The notes beneath the pieces were generated by a model that saw nothing but the letters and a program-made list of their open reading frames with translations, was not told the DNA's origin and did not search any database. The position numbers were made by a program, and so were the translations under genes. DNA of 5,391 bases from Clostridiales bacterium (GTDB lineage Bacteria; Bacillota; Clostridia; Lachnospirales; Lachnospiraceae). Positions 1 to 5,391 of this stretch are shown here, piece by piece (position 1 is the first letter of the stretch; every line of letters starts with the position of its first letter). Location of the stretch: positions 1 through 5,391 of the forward strand of contig JAAZDA010000439.1 of NCBI GenBank assembly GCA_012512995.1. The letters are read 5' to 3'.

Positions 1-2432
1 AAGCAATATCAGCATCTGACGACAGAGATTACGCAGTAATGGCATCAAAACTCGCCGATGATATGGATACAGAGCTCAAGGGAAAATATCCGGAAGGAAT
101 ATACCACGTCGAGGATATTCAGGATCTGGCTGAGAGAGCACTCATGTCTCACGGTCTTTACAATGCTGCCAAGGCATTTATCCGTTATCGCGCTATTCAC
201 GAGAATGTCCGTTCCATCCGTTCCGCAAAGGATTTCTGCGAGCAGACAGTAAGCGGATACACAGGCGAGCCTGATTCAACTGAATTCCTTGATCCGGGAG
301 TAGAGGATGTAGACACATCGACAAGCAAGAACTGGCATGTCAAACAGAACGCTTCCGTTTCATACTCGATCGGCGCTATGATCCTCAATAATTCCGAGCG
401 TATCTGCAAAGCTCACTGGCTCTCCAAATTCTATGACAAGGAAATCGTAGATCTGTATAAGAGCGGTGCTATCCACATTCATGACCTTGGCATGCTGTCA
501 GGATACTGTGCAGGATGGGATCTCAAGAAGCTCATCCGCGAAGGCCTCGGCGGTGTACCGGGCAAGATCTCTTCAGCACCGGCAAAACACCTGAGTGCCC
601 TTACCATACAAATGGTCAACTTCCTTGGAGTTCTTCAGAACGAATGGGCAGGAGCCCAGGCATTCAGCTCCTTTGATACTTATCTTGCTCCTTTCGTCAA
701 AACTGATGATCTCAGTTATAACGATGTCAAGCAGGCGGTGCAGAGCTTTGTATACGGCGTGAATATGCCTTCAAGATGGGGCACACAGGCACCATTCTCA
801 AACATAACACTTGACTGGACATGCCCGGATGATCTCAAGAATGTCCCTGCAATAGTCGGCGGTAAAGAAATGGATTTCACATACGGCGACTGCAGCAGGG
901 AAATGGATATGGTCAACAAGGCCTTCATCGAAGTAATGTTCGAGGGCGATTACAATGGACGCGGCTTTGCATATCCCATACCGACATACAGCATAACAAA
1001 AGACTTTGACTGGTCAGCTACTGAGAACAACAAGCTTCTGTTCGAGATGGCGGCAAAGTACGGGACTCCTTATTTTTCAAACTACATCAACAGCGACATG
1101 AAGCCTTCTGATGTCCGCTCAATGTGCTGCAGACTCCGTCTGGATCTTCGTGAGCTGAGAAAGCAGAACGGCGGCAACTTCGGCGCCGGCGAGAATACCG
1201 GTTCAATCGGTGTTGTTACCATAAATATCCCGAGGATAGCTTATCTTGCAAAGAATGAGGATGATTTCTTCAGGCGTCTCGAGAACATAATGGATATTTC
1301 AGCAAGATCGCTTGATATCAAGAGAAAGGTCATCAACAAGTACCTTGATATGGGACTTTATCCTTATACAAAACGCTATCTGCCGCAGGGCTTTGTCAAT
1401 CACTTCTCAACAATAGGTCTTGTCGGAATGAATGAAGCGTGCCTCAATGCTCAGTGGGTGGGCAAAGATCTTACGAATCCGGACGCGGCTGAGTGGACCG
1501 CCAAGGTACTTGATTTCATGCGCGACAAGCTCCGCGATTATCAGGAGAAATACGGCAACCTCTTCAACCTTGAGGCAACTCCTGCAGAGTCAACAGCATA
1601 CCGTCTGGCAAAACATGACAGAGAGCTTTATCCTGACATCATCACGGCAGGAAAGCCGGGAGAAACACCGTATTACACGAACTCTTCGCACCTTCCTGTC
1701 AGCTTCACATCGGATGTTTTTGATGCGCTCGATATACAGGACAAACTTCAGACCAAGTATACATCCGGAACAGTTTTCCATTGCTTCCTTGGTGAGAAAC
1801 TGCCTGATTACAAAGCAGCAATGCAGCTTGTAAGGACGGTCGCTGAGAATTATAAGCTTCCTTATTTCACACTCAGTCCTGTGTATTCTGTCTGTGAGAA
1901 TCATGGATATCTCGCAGGAGAACAGGAAAAATGTCCTATCTGCGGTGAGAGAACTGAAGTTTATTCGAGAATTACAGGATATTATCGCCCTGTCAGTAAC
2001 TGGAACGATGGCAAGATGCAGGAATACAGAGACCGCAGATCATATGATATAGGCGGAAGCTATTCTGCTGCGAAGCAGGCGTTCCTCAAGTCAAAACATG
2101 AGTCGGGCGATAGCCATGCAGCTCAGCCGGCAGACGTAAAAGAGGCCAGTGAAAAAGCAGAGGCTATGGATTCTGCTGTGAAAGCGGCAACAGTACAGAA
2201 CAGCGATGAGGTAATGCTCTTCACGACACCTACATGCCCTAACTGCAGGATGATAAAAGCGCGCGGCGTATTGCACGACTATACAGAAATAGATGCGACC
2301 GATGATCAGAACAGGGATCTCGTTGAAAAGTTCGGAATAACATCAGCACCTACACTTGTGACAATTCATGACGGCAAAGTCAGGAAATATGAAAATGCCA
2401 GCCAGATCATCGGCTATGCAAAGGCGAACTGA
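1..2432 (+). CDS. nrdD: Anaerobic ribonucleoside-triphosphate reductase (class III) with fused C-terminal redoxin domain; 5' end outside window
   Basis: Cytoplasmic glycyl-radical enzyme that reduces ribonucleoside triphosphates to dNTPs without oxygen. The frame is open to the left edge (in frame from base 3) and 12 codons precede the ATG at 39. The stretch around YHVEDIQDL is the C-terminal part of an ATP-cone regulatory domain and no ribosome binding site precedes base 39, so the real start is upstream. Numbered from that ATG, visible landmarks are Cys157 (GYCAGWDL) and the Cys363-Cys364 pair (SMCCRLRLD) as likely active-site cysteines, a zinc site of Cys619, His622, Cys632 and Cys635, and the radical glycine Gly647 in SRITGYYRPVSNWN. 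Residues about 687-722 form an Ala/Glu-rich linker. Residues about 724-797 are a thioredoxin/glutaredoxin-like domain with CPNC (Cys733, Cys736) and a likely cis-proline, Pro771, in SAPTL. TGSIGVVTIN, where formate-using enzymes are recalled to have Asn, suggests a redoxin-reduced subtype (inference). It is followed after 6 bases by nrdG. Confidence 0.96.
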   Translation, partial: AISASDDRDYAVMASKLADDMDTELKGKYPEGIYHVEDIQDLAERALMSHGLYNAAKAFIRYRAIHENVRSIRSAKDFCEQTVSGYTGEPDSTEFLDPGVEDVDTSTSKNWHVKQNASVSYSIGAMILNNSERICKAHWLSKFYDKEIVDLYKSGAIHIHDLGMLSGYCAGWDLKKLIREGLGGVPGKISSAPAKHLSALTIQMVNFLGVLQNEWAGAQAFSSFDTYLAPFVKTDDLSYNDVKQAVQSFVYGVNMPSRWGTQAPFSNITLDWTCPDDLKNVPAIVGGKEMDFTYGDCSREMDMVNKAFIEVMFEGDYNGRGFAYPIPTYSITKDFDWSATENNKLLFEMAAKYGTPYFSNYINSDMKPSDVRSMCCRLRLDLRELRKQNGGNFGAGENTGSIGVVTINIPRIAYLAKNEDDFFRRLENIMDISARSLDIKRKVINKYLDMGLYPYTKRYLPQGFVNHFSTIGLVGMNEACLNAQWVGKDLTNPDAAEWTAKVLDFMRDKLRDYQEKYGNLFNLEATPAESTAYRLAKHDRELYPDIITAGKPGETPYYTNSSHLPVSFTSDVFDALDIQDKLQTKYTSGTVFHCFLGEKLPDYKAAMQLVRTVAENYKLPYFTLSPVYSVCENHGYLAGEQEKCPICGERTEVYSRITGYYRPVSNWNDGKMQEYRDRRSYDIGGSYSAAKQAFLKSKHESGDSHAAQPADVKEASEKAEAMDSAVKAATVQNSDEVMLFTTPTCPNCRMIKARGVLHDYTEIDATDDQNRDLVEKFGITSAPTLVTIHDGKVRKYENASQIIGYAKAN

Positions 2433-2438
2433 CAATTT

Positions 2439-3131
2439 ATGGTAATACATGGACTGAATAAGCTCACGCTCCTTGATTATCCGGAGCATACAGCGTGTAC
2501 ATTATTTTGCGGGCAGTGTAACTTTCGCTGCCCGTTTTGTCAGAACAGCTCGCTTGTCCTGAATCCGGACAGCGAACCGGTGATTCCGTGGGAGACTGTA
2601 GAAGCCTTTCTTGTAAAGAGGAAGGGATTTCTTACAGGTGTCTGTATAAGCGGCGGCGAGCCTACGCTTCAGCCTGACCTTAAGAATACGATAATCAGGA
2701 TCAAAGAGCTGGGATATAAAGTAAAGCTTGACACAAACGGTTATATGCCTGATGTGCTGGAAGAATTAATTTATGAAAAACTCCTCGATATGGTCGCGAT
2801 GGATATCAAGTCCTCAAGAGAGAGCTATGCGAGAGCATCAGGAATTCCGTTGATAGATGTGAGCAGGATAGAAAAATCAGTATCGCTCATAATGAGCAGC
2901 GGTATTACATATGAGTTCCGCACAACTATGGTACAGGGACTTCAGACAGATGAAGACATGAGAAGTATCGGTGTCTGGCTCCGCGGAGCAAAGCGGTATT
3001 ACCTGCAGCACTACGAAGACAGTGATCTTGTGATGGACAGGTCGATGAAGGGCTTTTCCAAAGACGGGATGGAACATGCGGCGGAGATCGTGAGGGGCGA
3101 TGTACCAAGTGTGAAACTCAGGGGCATTTGA
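2439..3131 (+). CDS. nrdG: Anaerobic ribonucleotide reductase activating protein (radical SAM, NrdG2-like)
   Basis: Radical-SAM activase that uses a [4Fe-4S] cluster and S-adenosylmethionine to abstract hydrogen from the C-terminal glycine of NrdD, creating the glycyl radical. The 230-residue protein opens with GLNKLTLLDYP, typical of the NrdG2 group. The cluster motif is Cys27-x3-Cys31-x2-Cys34 (CNFRCPFC), the SAM-binding GGEPT lies at residues 72-76 and DTNG at 98-101. Length is normal for NrdG2-type proteins and longer than the roughly 155 residues of the E. coli type. The ATG at 2439 is chosen because it lies just before the conserved opening and 6 bases after the nrdD stop. The ribosome binding site is weak (AAAGG at 2420-2424, inside nrdD), so translational coupling to nrdD is likely. 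Cys20 and Cys24 make the region before the cluster unusually cysteine-dense. The pyruvate formate-lyase activase family is related, but the nrdD neighbour settles the role. Confidence 0.95.
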   Translation: MVIHGLNKLTLLDYPEHTACTLFCGQCNFRCPFCQNSSLVLNPDSEPVIPWETVEAFLVKRKGFLTGVCISGGEPTLQPDLKNTIIRIKELGYKVKLDTNGYMPDVLEELIYEKLLDMVAMDIKSSRESYARASGIPLIDVSRIEKSVSLIMSSGITYEFRTTMVQGLQTDEDMRSIGVWLRGAKRYYLQHYEDSDLVMDRSMKGFSKDGMEHAAEIVRGDVPSVKLRGI

Positions 3132-3133
3132 GA

Positions 3134-3171
3134 CCGAAGCCAGCGTAAGTCTGGCTGCGGAAAGCCGTTTT
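3134..3171 (+). terminator. Possible weak terminator or hairpin after nrdG
   Basis: Three bases after the nrdG stop, AGCCAG (3138-3143) and CTGGCT (3151-3156) pair around a 7-base loop. The stem extends outward by CCG/CGG past one A-G mismatch. An overlapping alternative pairs GGCT (3153-3156) with AGCC (3163-3166), followed immediately by GTTTT. Either could help end the nrdDG transcript, but the stems are short and the T-run is only four bases. The stronger hairpin downstream may be the real terminator. Confidence 0.35.
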
Positions 3172-3182
3172 CACCTGACATC

Positions 3183-3226
3183 AAAAATGTGGGATTTCTG
3201 CCTGTACAAGCAGAAATCCCACATTT
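3183..3226. terminator. Probable bidirectional terminator between convergent nrdG and thrS
   Basis: A perfect 17-bp inverted repeat: the left arm 3185-3201 (AAATGTGGGATTTCTGC) is exactly complementary to the right arm 3210-3226, with an 8-base loop. It lies 53 bases after the nrdG stop and 32 bases before the thrS stop, where two convergent genes meet. Read on the minus strand, the stem runs directly into TTTTT (complement of 3183-3187), as in an intrinsic terminator for thrS. On the plus strand only the TTT closing the stem is present, so termination of nrdDG there would be weaker. Confidence 0.8.
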
Positions 3227-3258
3227 AGCATATCGGTAGTATATTTCTATGACATAAC

Positions 3259-5028
3259 TCAGTCGACCGTGTCGAGTATTTCCAGGCTGTGTTCCTCATT
3301 CATCTGATCGCACATATCCAGGAACTTGTCGAGCGGAACACCGTTCAGCTGTTTGTTGCCTCTGATATTGATCGAGACTGTATGTTCCTCAGCTTCCTTG
3401 TCGCCAAGGACAAGGATGTAAGGATCCTTGTAGTTCTTGAATGCCTTGATTTTTGTCTTCATGTTGTCATCGTCGTAATTGGCTTCGACACGGAGACCAT
3501 TTTTGCGGCAAAGGTCAGCCACATGTTTTGCATATTCGTTGTGCTCAGCTCTGATCGGTACGATACCGATCTGATAAGGGCACATCCAGAACGGGAATTC
3601 TCCCTTGAAGTTCTCTGTGATGATACCGATGAAACGCTCGAAGGAACCAAAGATAGCCCTGTGGATCATGACAGGCTGCTTCTGTGTGCCGTCAGCCGCT
3701 GTGTACTTCATATCAAAGTTGAGAGGAAGCTGGAAGTCGAGCTGAATGGTACCCATCTGCCATTCTCTTCCGAGAGCGTCCTTCATCTTGAGGTCGATCT
3801 TGGGACCATAGAATGCGCCGTCTCCCTCATTTACTTCAAAACCGCCTTCGCCGTACTGATTAACGAGAATCTTCTTGAGGTCTTCCTCTGCCTTGTTCCA
3901 TGAGTTAATATCGCCCATGAAGTCAGCAGGTCTCGTTGAAAGCTCAGCGCCGTATGTGAGCCCGAAGGTGCTGTAGATTTCATCCGCGATCTTCATGATA
4001 TCAGCGATCTCAGGTGCGATCTGATCCTCGGTCACGAGAGTGTGAGCATCGTCCTGACGGAATTCCTGCACTCTGAAGAGCCCGTTGAGCTCGCCGGACT
4101 TCTCTTTTCTGTGGATGACATCGACCTGATTGTAGCGGAGCGGCAGGTCTTTATATGATCTTGATTTTGTCTGATATACCTTTATTGCATTGGGGCAGTT
4201 CATGGGCTTCAGCGCCATTACATCAGCATCATCTTCAGCCGGCAGAATGAACATGCCATCCTGATAGTGTGCCCAGTGACCCGAAGTTACCCAAAGCTCC
4301 TTCTTGGAAAGCACAGGTCCTGAAACTTCCTGATAGCCGTGCTCATCGTGTATATTTCTCCAGAAATCAAGAAGCGCGTTATACATCTTCCAGCCCCTCG
4401 GAAGCCAGTAAGCCATACCCGGAGCTGAAGGCTCGAAGTGGAAGAGCTCGAGTTGTTTGCCGATGACCTTGTGGTCGCGCTCTTTGGCTTCGCGGATAAG
4501 ATCCTTGTGTGCCTTGAGCTGTGCTTTGTCAGGGAAAGCATATGCATAGACTCTTGTCATGCTGTCCTTGTGTTCGTCACCTCTCCAATAAGAACCTGAA
4601 ACGCTGCGGAGTTCGAAAGCCGAGCTCATCAGTTCCTGAGAGTTCTCCACGTGAGGCCCTCTGCAGAGGTCAACATAATCGTCGCCTGTATAATATATGG
4701 AAATCTTCTCGTCAGCCGGAAAATCCTCGATAAGCTCTGTCTTGAACTTCTGATTCTTGAATATATCGAGAGCTTCCTGTCTTGAAACTTCTTTCCTTGT
4801 CCAGTTTTCTTTTCTCTTCAGGATCTCGTGCATCTTGTTCTCGATACCTTTGAGATCTGACTCCTGAATGCTCTTGCCTTCAGGCAAAACAAAATCGTAG
4901 TAGAAACCGTCTTCGATCTGCGGACCTATCGCGTATTGAACGTCCTTGCCGTAAATCTCGATGACTGCCTTCGCAAGAATGTGAGAGAGCGAATGGCGAT
5001 AAACCTGTAAAAACTCTTCCTGTTCCAT
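3259..5028 (-). CDS. thrS: Threonine--tRNA ligase lacking the N-terminal TGS domain
   Basis: Class II aminoacyl-tRNA synthetase that charges tRNA-Thr with threonine in the cytoplasm and edits mischarged Ser-tRNA. The 589-residue protein starts almost at the editing (tRNA_SAD) domain. Editing-site residues are His12 and His16 (HSLSH) with Cys122 and His126 (CRGPH). The catalytic core has motif 2 around HRKEKSGELNGLFRV, motif 3 around HRAIFGSFERF, and the zinc ligands Cys278 (MNCPN), His329 (QDDAH) and His456 (MIHRA). These match E. coli Cys334, His385 and His511 with an offset of 55-56. The anticodon-binding domain fills about 484-589 (GIVPI, LGDKEAEEH). E. coli ThrRS has 642 residues, so the roughly 60-residue TGS domain is absent. 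The start at 5028 follows an AGGAGA site. An in-frame ATG at 5136 would add 36 residues that do not resemble TGS and would read through this ribosome binding site, so it is rejected. The gene is convergent with nrdG. Confidence 0.96.
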   Translation of the reverse strand: MEQEEFLQVYRHSLSHILAKAVIEIYGKDVQYAIGPQIEDGFYYDFVLPEGKSIQESDLKGIENKMHEILKRKENWTRKEVSRQEALDIFKNQKFKTELIEDFPADEKISIYYTGDDYVDLCRGPHVENSQELMSSAFELRSVSGSYWRGDEHKDSMTRVYAYAFPDKAQLKAHKDLIREAKERDHKVIGKQLELFHFEPSAPGMAYWLPRGWKMYNALLDFWRNIHDEHGYQEVSGPVLSKKELWVTSGHWAHYQDGMFILPAEDDADVMALKPMNCPNAIKVYQTKSRSYKDLPLRYNQVDVIHRKEKSGELNGLFRVQEFRQDDAHTLVTEDQIAPEIADIMKIADEIYSTFGLTYGAELSTRPADFMGDINSWNKAEEDLKKILVNQYGEGGFEVNEGDGAFYGPKIDLKMKDALGREWQMGTIQLDFQLPLNFDMKYTAADGTQKQPVMIHRAIFGSFERFIGIITENFKGEFPFWMCPYQIGIVPIRAEHNEYAKHVADLCRKNGLRVEANYDDDNMKTKIKAFKNYKDPYILVLGDKEAEEHTVSINIRGNKQLNGVPLDKFLDMCDQMNEEHSLEILDTVD

Positions 5029-5036
5029 AAATTGTA

Positions 5037-5045
5037 TTTCTCCTT
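5037..5045 (-). promoter_or_regulatory. Ribosome binding site of thrS
   Basis: On the minus strand AAGGAGAAA lies here, with AGGAGA ending 10 bases before the ATG at 5028. It is a strong match to the 16S rRNA tail and decides the start: the in-frame ATG at 5136 has no comparable site, and the peptide between the two does not look like part of the family. Confidence 0.85.
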
Positions 5046-5088
5046 TTCCCGGGTGAGGGTCTTGCCACGACCGGTGACAGCCCTTGTG

Positions 5089-5122
5089 CCGCTCTATGGA
5101 TGCGGGAACATCCAAAAGGCGG
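5089..5122 (-). promoter_or_regulatory. Hairpin in the thrS leader
   Basis: In the minus-strand transcript GGATG and CATCC pair around a 6-base loop (TTCCCG). They are enclosed by CCGC (5122-5119) and GCGG (5092-5089), separated by an imperfect internal stretch that includes U-A and U-G pairs. The result is a 34-base irregular hairpin. Upstream is a smaller hairpin, GCAGT-gaa-ACTGC, and downstream GGTC/GACC can pair before the ribosome binding site. Control of thrS by this leader is possible but unproven. No T-box consensus (a GGTGG..CCGCG-like block) is visible and the leader is short for a T-box. Confidence 0.35.
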
Positions 5123-5156
5123 ATCTGCAGTTTCACTGCGCGTTGGGATAAAAATA

Positions 5157-5185
5157 ATCTTATAACCTGGCTTCGGAATTGTAAA
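5157..5185 (-). promoter_or_regulatory. Putative sigma-A promoter for thrS
   Basis: On the minus strand a TTTACA -35 box (5185-5180; 5 of 6 to TTGACA) is followed after 17 bases by TAAGAT (5162-5157; 4 of 6 to TATAAT). It begins 17 bases after the stop of the upstream kinase gene. Transcription would start near 5150, giving a leader of about 120 bases. TATAAG, two bases upstream, is an alternative -10 with a spacing of 15. Confidence 0.45.
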
Positions 5186-5202
5186 GACCGGCGGAACCTG
5201 CC

Positions 5203-5391
5203 TTATTCTGTAGGAGCATCCCCGGTGACGTTGCTTTCCGGGAACTCGATCTCCATCTGTGTTCCGTTTCCGAGCTTGCTCTTTACGTTAATTTTGGCAT
5301 TGCAGAGCATGGCGCTGTGCTTGACGATTGAAAGACCAAGACCTGTGCCGCCTGTCTCACGGGAATGGCTCTTATCCACACGGTAGAATCT
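5203..5391 (-). CDS. C-terminal end of a sensor histidine kinase (HATPase domain), 5' part outside window
   Basis: The minus-strand frame is open from the right edge and ends with TAA at 5205-5203, giving 62 residues. It begins RFYRVDKSHSRETGGTGLGL, followed by SIVKH. This is the end of an HATPase_c ATP-binding domain: the F-box-like RFYRVD and the G2 box GGTGLGL, with the closing strands KINVKSKLGNGTQMEIEFP. This pattern is typical of PhoR/WalK/ResE-type kinases of two-component systems, which autophosphorylate a histidine and pass phosphate to a response regulator. The sensor part, phosphoacceptor histidine and N box lie outside the window, so stimulus and partner cannot be named. It is on the same strand as thrS, 174 bases upstream of the thrS start. 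No terminator is evident between them, so some read-through into thrS is possible. Confidence 0.92.
   Translation of the reverse strand, partial: RFYRVDKSHSRETGGTGLGLSIVKHSAMLCNAKINVKSKLGNGTQMEIEFPESNVTGDAPTE

Noticed and set aside
39..41. ATG at 39 as the start of nrdD
   Set aside because: The frame is open to base 3, no ribosome binding site precedes it, and starting there would cut the ATP-cone in half. The true start is outside the window.
1432..1833. Plus-strand open frame of 133 codons inside nrdD
   Set aside because: It is an out-of-frame shadow of conserved nrdD sequence; its Ser/Arg-rich translation has no family features.
3289..3903. Plus-strand open frame of 204 codons opposite thrS
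   Set aside because: It lies wholly antisense to the well-supported thrS coding sequence and shows no recognisable domain.
5050..5090. tRNA-Thr anticodon mimic in the thrS leader, as in E. coli
   Set aside because: A CGT triplet is present near GGTC/GACC, but it overlaps the stem rather than sitting at the anticodon position of a 7-base loop.
5029..5136. A 36-residue N-terminal extension of thrS starting at the ATG at 5136
   Set aside because: The peptide has no resemblance to a TGS domain, would be translated through the strong AGGAGA site, and occupies the potential leader hairpins.
5029..5202. T-box riboswitch upstream of thrS
   Set aside because: No T-box consensus block and no terminator with a T-run were found before the start codon, and the leader is too short for a standard T-box.
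5084..5386. Plus-strand open frame of 100 codons near the right edge
   Set aside because: It is antisense to the thrS leader and to the histidine kinase end, whose minus-strand translation is clearly recognisable.

Overview
The window looks like a chromosomal fragment of an anaerobic Gram-positive bacterium, most likely a member of the Clostridia. The evidence is an oxygen-sensitive class III ribonucleotide reductase with its radical-SAM activase, AGGAG-type ribosome binding, a PhoR-like histidine kinase tail, and a threonyl-tRNA synthetase that lacks the TGS domain. The genus cannot be fixed from the sequence alone.

Layout. Bases 1-2432 (+) hold nrdD, the anaerobic ribonucleoside-triphosphate reductase. 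Its 5' end lies outside the window, because the frame is open to the left edge and already encodes part of the ATP-cone, so the ATG at 39 is internal. After the glycyl-radical domain the protein continues through an Ala/Glu-rich linker into a CPNC redoxin domain, so reductase and probable electron donor are one polypeptide. Six bases later comes nrdG (2439-3131, +), the radical-SAM activating enzyme that installs the glycyl radical. Bases 3132-3258 are a short convergent intergenic region. It holds a perfect 17-bp inverted repeat (3185-3226), read as a shared terminator, and a weaker hairpin just after nrdG.

On the minus strand, thrS (3259-5028) encodes a 589-residue threonyl-tRNA synthetase that begins directly with the editing domain. 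Its leader (5029-5202) contains a ribosome binding site, a likely promoter and several possible hairpins, but no recognisable T-box. Upstream of it (5203-5391, minus) is the last 62 codons of a sensor histidine kinase, cut by the right edge.

How the genes work together: nrdD and nrdG form one functional unit for anaerobic dNTP synthesis. thrS is a housekeeping gene and the kinase a regulatory gene; both are unrelated to the reductase and merely adjacent. I found no mobile element, CRISPR array, tRNA or rRNA, and no clearly new multi-gene system. The most notable point is the reductase-redoxin fusion.
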